Origin: Candidatus Accumulibacter contiguus
GTDB lineage: Bacteria; Pseudomonadota; Gammaproteobacteria; Burkholderiales; Rhodocyclaceae
Direction of reading: 5' to 3'
Length of the DNA stretch: 64,000 nt
Assembly (NCBI RefSeq): GCF_012940005.1
Contig: NZ_SPMX01000006.1
Span: 124,001 to 188,000, forward strand
Shown: positions 56,817-64,000 of the stretch, in pieces
Layout of the letters: the number at the start of each line of letters is the position of its first letter
Position numbering within the stretch: the stretch's first letter is position 1
Notes under the pieces: model-generated
The model's database searches: none
What the model saw: only the letters and a program-made list of their open reading frames with translations
What the model was told of the DNA's origin: nothing
Translations under genes and position numbers: made by a program

Positions 56817-56845
56817 ACCAGGGGGCATTATGAAGCCGCATCCAA

Positions 56846-56908
56846 GAATCCAACATCCACGGGCGGACGCCTGAGGTGGTAGTGCCGCATGACTTCGGTG
56901 AGCATCAG
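56846..56908 (-). pseudogene. 5' piece of the transposon ATPase gene
   Basis: ATG 56908 overlaps the transposase stop and reads MLTEVMRHYHLRRPPVDVGF before the recombinase element begins. See the main part at 53237-54149. Confidence 0.75.
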
Positions 56909-58569
56909 GCGATTCCTCCTTTGCGACCCGCCGGGAAGCGGGTGCGAATGGCTGCAATGATGATGGGCCGTGACAGGGTTTCCGCGAGTAGTTGCGTGAT
57001 GAAGGCGCGGTCCTCATCGCTGAGCTTCGCAAGCGGCAAGCGCAACTCTTCGGCGATGGCTTGCCGAGCTGCTACCGCATTAGGAAAGGTCAACTCGTGG
57101 AAAGGGTCTGGACCATTGAACGGCCTCGCCGTCGGCATGGGCGGTGCTGCGCCCGGTGGGCCGCACACCACGATGTCGCTCTCTCCGCTCACCGCAGCAC
57201 GCGGGATGCTGATTTTTTCGGCCAACTGCGCCACCTGGTCGGCACGATGCTCACGCCGGCTCTTGCGATGCTTGCGGTAGCGATGAATCGGGATCGGCCC
57301 GCCGACCGGTTGAAACGGGCCGTAGCGCTCGTCGCCCAATTCTGCGAAGAGTTCCTGGTCGAACAAACCCCACCATACGATCACTTCCTCGCCGGCTAGC
57401 TCGGCATCCACCTCGTAGGTCACGCCTGCGACGGTCAGGCGGCAGTCGATCGCCACGGTGCGCCGCTCCGGCTCGCGTGCAAAGGTGCAGAACCGTTCCC
57501 ACGAACACATCGCCCGCAGCCCGTCACCAGGAAGGTGCGTGAGCCAGTCGTCCTGGCGGCTATGATCTTCGGTGCGGTGGTCCCGGTGGTTGTACTTGTT
57601 CACGTAGTTGGCGAGCCAGCGATTGGCCTCCGCCTCGGTCGCGGGCTTGTGAAAGTGATACAGCGTCTCGTGCGCTTCCTTCACCGTCCGGAAGGGGCGC
57701 TCCACCTTGCCCTTGCTGCGCGCCGTGGTGCGTCGGCCGTCGCTATCGCGCGGCATATGCAGGATGACCTCGACGCCAAGACACTCCATCACGCGGCGGA
57801 ACACTGCCGACTTGCCGACCGGGCCGTTGTCCAGTTGGATCGCGCTCGGGATACCCTGCAACGGATTTCCTGCTTCTTCCTTGGCTGACATGGCGTTGAA
57901 CAGAAACCTCAGCCCCGTCTCGACATCCTCGCCGTATACGCAGCGGTATTCCTGGTAGGCCACCCCCGAGCGGTCGTCTACGACACTGAACAGCATCAGC
58001 ATAGGCGCACCCTGCCGATCCGGATCGAGCCACGGTGGGGTTTCCAGCTCTTTCAGGTCTGACGGACTCATGTCGAAGTGCCACAACGCATTTGCAAATT
58101 CGGCCTGGAACCGCACTGCCGGTGGCTCGCGCGTCATGCGATCCCGGTCATAGCCCAGCCGTCGCAGGTGTCGATTGAGCGTGGATTCCGACAGCCGGCC
58201 TGGCAGAAGCTTTTCAAGTCCATCCGGCGTCTCAACACCGTATTCAACGAGCAGTTCGAGAATCCGGGCATTCGACAGACAGCGCCCTTTTTTGTTGGTG
58301 GTGCGAACTTTCAGGGCAGCGACGATCTCGCACCAATGTTCGATTTCCGCAGCCAGCATGGTGCGCGGCTTGCCGCGATCTGCCCGGTGCGCGTCTTTCG
58401 GACGCCGATCGCCACGCAGAAGGCGATACAAGGTGGCGCGCGAGACCGCGTACAGGTTGGCCATCGAGTCCATCAGCACCAAGCGCTCCGGATGTCGTAT
58501 CGGCAAGGCCGCTAACCTGCGGCGCAAGGCCACAATCGCCTCGATCGGAACTGCGACACCGGCGACCAC
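56905..58569 (-). CDS. tniA: TniA-type DDE transposase
   Basis: 554 residues from GTG 58569 (overlaps the resolvase stop as TAGTG). Helix-turn-helix regions (YAVSRATLYRLLRGDRRPKD, LPGRLSESTLNRHLRRLGYD) precede an rve-type catalytic core: FANALWHFDMSPSD (D), IPSAIQLDNGPVGKS (D) and TTARSKGKVERPFRTVKEAH (E). A Mu-type C-terminal beta-barrel follows. This enzyme makes the strand transfer at the long inverted repeats. It is intact. The transposon may still be limited by the broken ATPase. Confidence 0.88.
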   Translation of the reverse strand: MVAGVAVPIEAIVALRRRLAALPIRHPERLVLMDSMANLYAVSRATLYRLLRGDRRPKDAHRADRGKPRTMLAAEIEHWCEIVAALKVRTTNKKGRCLSNARILELLVEYGVETPDGLEKLLPGRLSESTLNRHLRRLGYDRDRMTREPPAVRFQAEFANALWHFDMSPSDLKELETPPWLDPDRQGAPMLMLFSVVDDRSGVAYQEYRCVYGEDVETGLRFLFNAMSAKEEAGNPLQGIPSAIQLDNGPVGKSAVFRRVMECLGVEVILHMPRDSDGRRTTARSKGKVERPFRTVKEAHETLYHFHKPATEAEANRWLANYVNKYNHRDHRTEDHSRQDDWLTHLPGDGLRAMCSWERFCTFAREPERRTVAIDCRLTVAGVTYEVDAELAGEEVIVWWGLFDQELFAELGDERYGPFQPVGGPIPIHRYRKHRKSRREHRADQVAQLAEKISIPRAAVSGESDIVVCGPPGAAPPMPTARPFNGPDPFHELTFPNAVAARQAIAEELRLPLAKLSDEDRAFITQLLAETLSRPIIIAAIRTRFPAGRKGGIA

Positions 58570-59234
58570 TATGCGCTCCTCTGGACAGTGGATGCCGTGT
58601 TTGGTAATTCGTCGCCCGCTGCGGTGCGCAGCAAAGCCGTACCGGCGGCTTTCGGCGAACCATCGCCATTGACGTAGGTGTAAAGCGTGGTCGTCGTGAT
58701 GCCCAAGCGCTTGGCGACGTCGGCAGCAACTGCCTTTGGATCAGACAGGGCTGCCATCGCCATGGTCAGCATTGCTCGATCCATCTTACGCGGACGCCCA
58801 CCCAAGCGCCCACGTGCACGTGCCGCCGCGAGGCCCGCCTGGGTGCGCTCGGCGATCAGTTCGCGCTCGAATTCGGCGAATGCCGCAAAGATGCCGAAGG
58901 CCAGTCGTCCATTGGCGGTGGTGGTGTCGATCTGCGCCCCGGCGCCGGTCAGTACCTTCAAGCCGATGCCCCGCACGCGCAAGTCTTCGGCGGTGTTGAC
59001 CAGGTGTCGAAGATCACGCCCCAGGCGATCCAATTTCCAGAGGACGAGCGTGTTACCGGGCTGAAGCGCCTTGAGGCAGGCGATCAAACCAGGACGCGCG
59101 TCATTGCGCCCTGAAGCCAGGTCTTCATAGATGCGCTCGGGGTCGACGCCGGCAACAAGCAGTGCATCGCGCTGCGGAGCCGCTGTTTGGGAGCCATCGG
59201 ACTTCGATACCCTGGCGTAACCGATTAGCAGCAC
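58569..59234 (-). CDS. tniR: Serine resolvase/invertase of the transposon
   Basis: 221 residues: LIGYARVSKSDGSQTAAPQR (catalytic Ser in ARVS), WKLDRLGRDLRHLVNTAEDL, FGIFAAFAEFERELIAERTQ and a C-terminal Hin-like helix-turn-helix (VAKRLGITTTTLYTYV). It resolves cointegrates at the res site upstream. All catalytic residues are present. Confidence 0.92.
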   Translation of the reverse strand: MLLIGYARVSKSDGSQTAAPQRDALLVAGVDPERIYEDLASGRNDARPGLIACLKALQPGNTLVLWKLDRLGRDLRHLVNTAEDLRVRGIGLKVLTGAGAQIDTTTANGRLAFGIFAAFAEFERELIAERTQAGLAAARARGRLGGRPRKMDRAMLTMAMAALSDPKAVAADVAKRLGITTTTLYTYVNGDGSPKAAGTALLRTAAGDELPNTASTVQRSA

Positions 59235-59237
59235 TTC

Positions 59238-59400
59238 TTTGCTCCGTCAGAAAACAAGGAGCATAGGATGCAATCTTGTGTTGATTTTAGCAACGGGTTT
59301 TCTGGTGGCTCATCGGGGCAAAAACCTACCGCCTTCTGCCCACCAGAAAACCGACCGTTTTCTTGGCGGGCTCACCTGCAAAATGACTGGTCAGAGCGCC
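59238..59400 (-). promoter_or_regulatory. Putative res site
   Basis: Directly upstream of the resolvase are GGTTTTCTGGTGG and CCACCAGAAAACCG as inverted halves, then CCGTTTTCTTGG, and GTCAGAAAACAAGG nearer the gene. Three such clustered imperfect dyads match the usual I/II/III layout of resolvase binding sites. Confidence 0.5.
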
Positions 59401-59483
59401 CCGCACCGCGTGCGGAAGCCGGAATGCATCCGGACGTTCGGAACCGATATTTCGTGAGCCAGCCGCCGTAACCCTCTGTACCG

Positions 59484-59642
59484 CGAACGCGATCGAGCGT
59501 CTCAATAATGTGCGTCCGTCTCACGTAATGTGGTTTGAGAATCACCGAATGTGAGTCTGGAGCCGCTATCCGTCTCAACTAATTTGCGTCAGAAAGCCCC
59601 CTTGATTGTGAGTCTGGGCCAACATCATTGCGCGTCACTACA
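59484..59642 (-). repeat. Right terminal inverted repeat of the transposon
   Basis: Inverted copy of 53066-53224 with about three substitutions, ending at the GATACC duplication (59643-59648). Confidence 0.9.
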
Positions 59643-59648
59643 GATACC

Positions 59649-59735
59649 GTCTTCCGGGTTTTCGAAGGAATGGGCGGACAGCCGCCGCCAAAGGGCTATC
59701 GCTTCCACGGGCCAGTCGGTAGATTCAGGCATCTT
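59649..59735 (-). pseudogene. Glycine-rich copy 2, N-terminal part
   Basis: Minus strand MPESTDWPVEAIALWRRLSA followed by HSFENPED, interrupted at GATACC by the transposon. GGAGCGAAG precedes the ATG. Confidence 0.8.
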
Positions 59736-59817
59736 CGCTCCTTTCTTCGTGATGTGCTCAGCGACAACGTCTTGCGTGGCGTGAGCTGCAGAGGTGGGGA
59801 CACTTGTTTTTGCTATT

Positions 59818-59884
59818 CACCGGCGTCGGACATCGGATACCAGTTCGACTCGGCGACGTCACCCCGCAGTTTTCGCCGTCCTGC
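59818..59884 (-). pseudogene. 3' remnant of an ABC ATPase gene (module copy 2)
   Basis: The last ~20 codons match the ends of the ATPases at 48368 and 63016 (SNWYPMSDAGE-stop). Sequence upstream is replaced by a palindromic repeat (59889). Shows that module copy 2 once had the same gene order. Confidence 0.8.
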
Positions 59885-59888
59885 GTGA

Positions 59889-59945
59889 GCATTAAAGGGG
59901 TCGGGATCGAGTATCGTGCCGCAGGAAACGGATCTGACCCCTTTA
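59889..59945. repeat. GGGGTC...GACCCC palindromic repeat, copy b
   Basis: ATTAAAGGGGTCGGGATCGA ... GGATCTGACCCCTTTAT. Related to 50851-50908. Directly truncates the ABC ATPase remnant. Bases 59946-60030 show no gene. Confidence 0.7.
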
Positions 59946-60030
59946 TTCTTTATTCCCTTTATTAGACCGTGGCCACTCTAGAAGAAAGACCAGACCCTGT
60001 GGCCTTCTCGGCAGCGCTTATTCCTTAGGC

Positions 60031-60486
60031 CTATTCTAACGTGACTGGTAAAGTTCTTGACCTTATGACAACCGTGCCAGCTAATTTGTCGTGCCAGCCT
60101 TGTTTTTTGCTGTCAAATGCGATCCAAATTATGCCAAGCCCGAGTGGAAGTGCCGAAATGAAGTATGCGAAATAGCGAACTATAGACTGACCGACTGACA
60201 TGGTTTGTCCAGTCCTTGCGTCAACGACTCTTGCCGAAACAGCTATTTTCCCAGGCGTAGCTTGCTTTCTTAACCAGAATAGAATTACAGCGACTGCTGG
60301 CAAAACCCATGAAATTAAGAAATCTGCTGGTCCTGCAATAATCCAAGTTTGTTTTCTATCGAAGTGGGTCCAGCCATAAATAGAGATGAGTAGCGGGTAA
60401 GTAATAAGCGCCGTAAGGATCCCGTCAATGATGGCTGCGATTGTTCTAACCCAAAACCCTGCGTACTCGTAGTCTTGTTCTTTCAT
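60031..60486 (-). CDS. RDD-family membrane protein sharing its leader with the Hint proteins
   Basis: 151 residues from ATG 60486: MKEQDYEYAGFWVRTIAAII, DGILTALITYPLLISIYGW, then RKQATPGKIAVSARVVDART and helices FAYFISALPLGLGIIWIAF. It is a complete small RDD protein. The first ~35 codons and the upstream ~90 bp (including GTTAGGC and GGAGGAAATGGA) are almost identical to those of Hint copy 2, directly upstream. It could be the ancestor of the leader, or an immunity/transport partner. Confidence 0.85.
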   Translation of the reverse strand: MKEQDYEYAGFWVRTIAAIIDGILTALITYPLLISIYGWTHFDRKQTWIIAGPADFLISWVLPAVAVILFWLRKQATPGKIAVSARVVDARTGQTMSVGQSIVRYFAYFISALPLGLGIIWIAFDSKKQGWHDKLAGTVVIRSRTLPVTLE

Positions 60487-60611
60487 TCCATTTCCTCCGT
60501 GTGTTTGTGAGCCTAACGAATAGCGTTTATCTGCCGCGCCGACAGCGCCCGCACCGGGAGCAGTCAATGCTCCGGGGGTCGAGCTCATGCGATCCATTCA
60601 TGCTCAATGAG

Positions 60612-61835
60612 TTATGCGTAAGGGTATGATATTAGAACTCTCTCCTTAAATTTGGTCGCCGCAGCGTACGCAGCCTCCAGCGCCGCACGGTTCGGGGTGA
60701 CAGGCTTATTTCGGAAGAGGGCGTTCTCCAGCAAACGAGCCGTACTCCCCTCAAGGGGAAGTATTTCCCACACCCTGGCAGCCCGGGTGTTGCAGTTATG
60801 CACCCACACGCCTCCAGCAGCCAGGAAAAAGGTGTTGAATCCTTCCACTTCCAGGTTGTAAACACAGGATTCCTCATTGAAGTGTGTGATTTCTTGGACA
60901 AAAACTTCAACGTTACGGTAACTCTCCAGGGCATCGCCCGCTTGCAGTTCACTCAACGGGACCCAGCCCTTGCCTTTCACCCAGAAGGGATGCTCCGCCG
61001 TGGCGATGATCGGCCTAGACTGGTAGTAGTCGCCCTCTTCGTCAATCCCATCTGTCCAAATTGCATAGGTCGGAACCACTTCCCGGTAGAGCTTCCGAAT
61101 CACTTTGCGGTAGGCCATCTCGCCGGTCTTTTCGCAACGGGAGAGCACCATCTGACCCTTGCGGATGGATTGGATCTCCTGGTATTCGCCGTTTTCGACG
61201 ACGACTTCTACCTCGCCATCAAAACACGTCATCTCCAAGTCAGTCCGTCGTGTCACCTTGAAGCCGTCCTCCCGCATAAAGACGCGTTCAACATCGTCCA
61301 GGGCCATGATCTTCTTTAGCTGCTCCTTGAGGAGTTTGTTGCCGGAGAACTTTTCACTCAACTCGCTCCGGAGACGATCCAGCGGCATCGTCGGATGCCA
61401 GCTTTCGAACAGAGCAATGTCTTCCGGGTACTTCAAGGCCGCTTTCGCGCCCGCGAGCAGATGCTCTTTGAGCATATACGCTTCCTCGACTTGCAATTTC
61501 AAGGACAGATCGGCATCGAGCATCGTGCCCAGCTCGGCCGTTTTACCCAGGAACCACCGTTCCACTTCCTCAAGCGTCATGGAGCGCGCAGAGGGGGTGG
61601 TGAACTTGAGCAACTTGCCCACGAGGACCTCGGATTTGGCGAGGATCTCGGTGAGATTGTCGTGACCTAGATTACTGCTTCTCGCTTCCGCCGCCCGCGC
61701 CGCCGTTTTCGCCAGCACCTTGTTCGCCATAGAGATGAGTAGCGGGTAAGTAATAAGCGCCGTAGGGATCCCGTCAATGATGGCTGCGATTGTTCTAACC
61801 CAAAACCCTGCGTACTCATAGTCTTGTTCTTTCAT
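60612..61835 (-). CDS. RDD-leader / Hint pretoxin fusion, copy 2 (intact)
   Basis: 407 residues. Residues 1-35 equal the RDD protein's start, including its first membrane helix. Residues 36 on begin with Met (MANKVLAKTAARAAEARSSN) and are helical to ~190. A Hint domain follows: TDLEMTCFDGEVEVVVENGE with the catalytic Cys position, TAEHPFWVKGKGWVPLSELQ, and VYNLEVEGFNTFFLAA, GGVWVHNC. The last ~60 residues (ARVWEILPLEGS ... VLISYPYA) would be the released tip. Hint domains in polymorphic toxins cut off such tips by themselves. No known nuclease motif is visible in the tip. Confidence 0.8.
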   Translation of the reverse strand: MKEQDYEYAGFWVRTIAAIIDGIPTALITYPLLISMANKVLAKTAARAAEARSSNLGHDNLTEILAKSEVLVGKLLKFTTPSARSMTLEEVERWFLGKTAELGTMLDADLSLKLQVEEAYMLKEHLLAGAKAALKYPEDIALFESWHPTMPLDRLRSELSEKFSGNKLLKEQLKKIMALDDVERVFMREDGFKVTRRTDLEMTCFDGEVEVVVENGEYQEIQSIRKGQMVLSRCEKTGEMAYRKVIRKLYREVVPTYAIWTDGIDEEGDYYQSRPIIATAEHPFWVKGKGWVPLSELQAGDALESYRNVEVFVQEITHFNEESCVYNLEVEGFNTFFLAAGGVWVHNCNTRAARVWEILPLEGSTARLLENALFRNKPVTPNRAALEAAYAAATKFKERVLISYPYA

Positions 61836-61875
61836 TCCATTTCCTCCGTGTGTTTATGAGCCTAACGAATAGCGT

Positions 61876-62064
61876 TTATCTGCCGCGCCGACAGCGCCCG
61901 CACCGGGGGCAGTCAATGAAATCACCATGCTCCCTTACTTCAGCACGTACCGTGCCAACGGAGATAACTTTTCCGAGAAACGCAAGTGCTTGCTTCATTG
62001 GATGATTCACCAGGCAGACAGAGCACAGGCGCCGGATTTCTGACACCACTTGCCTTACCGCCAT
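61876..62064 (-). CDS. Short ORF of the repeated spacer (62 aa)
   Basis: MAVRQVVSEIRRLCSVCLVN, HPMKQALAFLGKVISVGTVR, then REHGDFIDCPRCGRCRRGR. CPRC-x2-C suggests a metal site. This is the longest version of the spacer ORF; the others stop early. No Shine-Dalgarno is seen at either Met. The gene may be real or the DNA may be conserved for recombination. Confidence 0.35.
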   Translation of the reverse strand: MAVRQVVSEIRRLCSVCLVNHPMKQALAFLGKVISVGTVRAEVREHGDFIDCPRCGRCRRGR

Positions 62065-62146
62065 CGGATTCGCGTTGAAGGAGGCGAACGAACAGAAGTC
62101 GGCCCTGACCGACTTCGACTGTCTACCTGGCCTTTGCCGACGGGCT

Positions 62147-62935
62147 TCAGCCGCAGCCGCAGGCCCCATCGCCGTCACTGTCACCGGCGGAGTCGTCCGC
62201 CTGCTCAGAATCGGTCTCACCTTCCGCGAAAGACCGCCAGAGGACCACGGCGATGACGGCGACGACGGTGATCAGGGTGATGACAGCCATGACGATGGAG
62301 TGGAGCCAGACGGCGGCGCCGAGCAACAGGAGAGTCCCGGTCAGGGCGATGGACGGGAACGCGGCTGCAGTCTCTGTGGCCAAGGCGCCGGCGAGCAGGC
62401 CACCTACCACCACCAACCGACGCCGGTCTGGCAGACGCGGACGTGGCACGACCAGATGGCGACGAAGGTCGACCCGCCTGATGCGCGCCGGGTTGGCGAA
62501 GCGCTCTCGACTCGCAGGCCAGAAGTCGAGCGGCGGTGGACCGAACCAGCGCTCGTAGGTGGCCAGGGTGCGGGCGTATTGCTCGCGGTAACGCCGCCGC
62601 TCCGCCTGCCCACCGCGGGTTGGCCCATGATGCAGGGCGATGCCGAGCACTTGTGGGCAAAACTGCTGCCAGTAGTCGCGCGTATGGATGAGGTGCAGGT
62701 GCCAGACCTCGTCGACCTCCTGGCTTGGCGTCAAGGGTCCGTCGGCGATACCACAGAGGAAGCAGAAGCGGCGGTACTCGTCGATCGCGCCGCGCGCGCG
62801 CTCGATAGTCCAACCCTGCTCGCGTGCCAGGCGGCGAGTCAGGTCGAGACCGTCTTCCGGTTTCTCGAAGGAATGGGCGGACAACCGCCGCCAAAGGGCT
62901 ATCGCGTGAACGGACCAGTCAGTAAATTCAGCCAT
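62147..62935 (-). CDS. Glycine-rich-domain membrane protein, copy 3 (intact)
   Basis: 262 residues from ATG 62935 behind AAAGGAGCG. The soluble part is GRDP-like (GWTIERARGAIDEYRRFCFL, SQEVDEVWHLHLIHTRDYWQ, FGPPPLDFWPASRERFANP). Two to three membrane helices follow (RLVVVGGLLAGALATETAAA; SIVMAVITLITVVAVIAVVL), then an acidic DSEQADDSAGDSDGDGACGC tail. Best copy for judging the family. Function unknown; position between an importer ATPase and the Hint gene is constant across copies. Confidence 0.85.
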   Translation of the reverse strand: MAEFTDWSVHAIALWRRLSAHSFEKPEDGLDLTRRLAREQGWTIERARGAIDEYRRFCFLCGIADGPLTPSQEVDEVWHLHLIHTRDYWQQFCPQVLGIALHHGPTRGGQAERRRYREQYARTLATYERWFGPPPLDFWPASRERFANPARIRRVDLRRHLVVPRPRLPDRRRLVVVGGLLAGALATETAAAFPSIALTGTLLLLGAAVWLHSIVMAVITLITVVAVIAVVLWRSFAEGETDSEQADDSAGDSDGDGACGCG

Positions 62936-63015
62936 CGTCGCTCCTTTCGTCGTGCTGTGCTCAGCGGCCATCTCTTGCGTGGCGTGACCCGCCGCTGTGG
63001 TGAGACCGCTCTGCT

Positions 63016-64000
63016 CTATTCACCCGCGTCGGACATTGGATACCAGGTCGAGTCGGCGAAGGTCACGCCGCAGTTTTCGCCGACCTGCGGGCCGCTTTCG
63101 TGCCGTAACTTCTGCACGCGTAGTACCTGCGTGCCGATGGTGATTTGATAATCGACGATCTCGCCGAGGAAGGCGCGGCGGCGCGCGACGCCGCGCAGGC
63201 CACCTTCGGAAACGAAATCCACATCGGCCGGGCGCACCGCCAGCACGGCTTCACCGGCGCCGACCAGTTCTGCCGGAGCGTCTCCCGCCACAGCAAGCGG
63301 CATGGGCACATTGCCAACCTGGATACCGCCGCCGGAAAAACTCACGCGCAGAAAGCTCGATAGCCCGATGAAGCCGAACACGAAGCGATTGGCCGGATGG
63401 TAATAGACCTCCATCGGGCTGCCGACCTGCTGCAGCACGCCGTTTTTCATGACCAGTATGCGATCCGACAAGGCCATCGCCTCGGACTGATCGTGCGTGA
63501 CGTAGAGCATGGAAAACCCCAGCCGACGCTGGATATCCTTGATCTCGAAGCGCATCTCCTCGCGAAAATGCGGATCAAGGCTGGAGAGCGGCTCGTCGAG
63601 CAGCATTACCGCCGGCTCTATGACCAGCGCACGCGCCAGCGCCACTCGCTGTTTGCCGCCACCGGAAAGCTCGTCGGGGCGGGAGGCGGCGACATCGAGA
63701 AGATGGGTATGCGTCAGCGCCGCACGCACGCGGCGCTCGATTTCGGCGGCGGGCAGCTTCCTGACGCGCAAGGGGAAGGCGACGTTTTCATGAACGGACA
63801 GGTGTGGCCAGACGGCAAACGCCTGGAAAACCATGCCGAGATCGCGTTTTTCCGGTGGCAGATAGTAATTGCGTTTCTTTGACGAAAGTAACCTGTCGCC
63901 GGCCTCGATTTCGCCCTCGTCAAGATCCTCGAAGCCGGCCACCATGCGCAAGGTCGTGGTCTTGCCGCACCCTGACGGCCCCAGCAAGGCGACACACTCG
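63016..64000 (-). CDS. Iron(III)/putrescine-type ABC importer ATPase, copy 3 (5' end outside window)
   Basis: The frame runs off the window at its 5' end just before Walker A GPSGCGKTTTLRMVAGF. Q-loop VFQAFAVWPHLSVHENVAFP, signature region DELSGGGKQRVALARALV, Walker B VMLLDEPLSSLD, H-loop YVTHDQSEAMALSDRI and TOBE domain are intact. The signature is LSGGGKQ where LSGGQ/LSGGQQQ is normal; both copies share it, so it is not an error in one. FbpC/PotA type, with the permease gene presumably outside the window. Confidence 0.9.
   Translation of the reverse strand, partial: ECVALLGPSGCGKTTTLRMVAGFEDLDEGEIEAGDRLLSSKKRNYYLPPEKRDLGMVFQAFAVWPHLSVHENVAFPLRVRKLPAAEIERRVRAALTHTHLLDVAASRPDELSGGGKQRVALARALVIEPAVMLLDEPLSSLDPHFREEMRFEIKDIQRRLGFSMLYVTHDQSEAMALSDRILVMKNGVLQQVGSPMEVYYHPANRFVFGFIGLSSFLRVSFSGGGIQVGNVPMPLAVAGDAPAELVGAGEAVLAVRPADVDFVSEGGLRGVARRRAFLGEIVDYQITIGTQVLRVQKLRHESGPQVGENCGVTFADSTWYPMSDAGE

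Larger units (their letters stand above)
54150..56845 (+). mobile_element. 2.7-kb serine-recombinase element inserted in the transposon ATPase gene
   Basis: The ATPase codons GTTGGATTC (56846-56854, minus) and TTTGAAACT (54141-54149, minus) must have been adjacent, which puts the element at 54150-56845. It carries three plus-strand genes: a DUF5372-like frame, a 50-residue protein and a large recombinase. No long terminal repeats are seen, as expected for serine-recombinase integration. Confidence 0.75.
53066..59642 (-). mobile_element. 6577-bp TniA/TniB-type transposon with long inverted repeats, inserted in glycine-rich copy 2
   Basis: Ends TGTAGTGACGC... at 53066 and its complement at 59642. 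The inverted repeats run about 159 bp with about three mismatches. GATACC is duplicated at 53060-53065 and 59643-59648. The related genes at 48187 and 62850 show the uninterrupted junction. Content on the minus strand: res-like site, serine resolvase, DDE transposase, ATPase (split by a second element). No TniQ is seen. This resembles the Tn5053/Tn402 transposition set in a different order. Confidence 0.9.

Overview
The window is GC-rich chromosomal DNA with the look of a betaproteobacterium, probably of the Rhodocyclales/Candidatus Accumulibacter type. That placement is an inference. It rests on several PEP-CTERM surface proteins, an LEPR-type giant secreted protein, a MoxR/DUF58/DUF4129 operon, an REP-associated transposase with its own REP palindromes, and many decaying insertion sequences. 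One AT-rich island (about 23.0-26.6 kb) stands out from the rest in composition.

Layout. 0-4 kb: the end of a TctE/QseC-like sensor kinase, a transposase remnant, a nucleotidyltransferase two-gene module and a truncated Rpn-type nuclease. 4.2-11.6 kb: a small PEP-CTERM protein, then a huge LEPR-Ig-vanadium haloperoxidase protein broken by frameshifts and one in-frame TAG. 11.8-15.6 kb: IS debris, with one complete 1665-bp element and the 3' end of a second copy. 15.6-20.9 kb: an HTH-RpoA-CTD-cupin fusion, a Mut7-C protein, a group II intron whose reverse transcriptase has lost its YADD region, and a Fic protein behind a strong palindrome. 21-23 kb: a TPR-CHAT protease gene cut off at its catalytic His motif. 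23-26.6 kb: two overlapping DUF262 genes (GmrSD-like, candidate defence). 27-43 kb is the most conserved part: GST, ABC exporter, MAPEG, then a nine-gene minus-strand run (SpoIIM, DUF4129, DUF4350, MoxR, DUF58, BPSS1780-like, RDD, MAPEG, ABC), a trypsin-like protease, a RAYT with REPs, an amino-acid ABC importer and a CaiB remnant.

43-64 kb is a repetitive accessory region, nearly all on the minus strand. A module made of ABC ATPase, glycine-rich membrane protein, short spacer ORF and RDD or Hint gene occurs in three more or less damaged copies. Two of these copies lead into a protein whose first ~35 residues come from an RDD membrane protein and whose remainder is a Hint (intein-like) pretoxin. 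The untouched RDD gene with the same leader sits directly downstream of one of them. PEP-CTERM genes in this region are bounded by integron-type core sites, including one good 91-bp attC candidate. One glycine-rich copy is split by a 6577-bp TniA/TniB-type transposon with ~159-bp terminal inverted repeats and a GATACC target duplication. Inside that transposon the ATPase gene is itself split by a 2.7-kb serine-recombinase element. One ABC ATPase copy is split by an IS630 element at TA. The other copies give the uninterrupted sequence, so these insertion points can be read to the base.

Many frameshifts fall in homopolymer runs (A6-A9, T7-T8, C7/G7), so part of the apparent gene decay may be sequencing or assembly error. 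The clean insertions, internal deletions and truncations are not explained that way.
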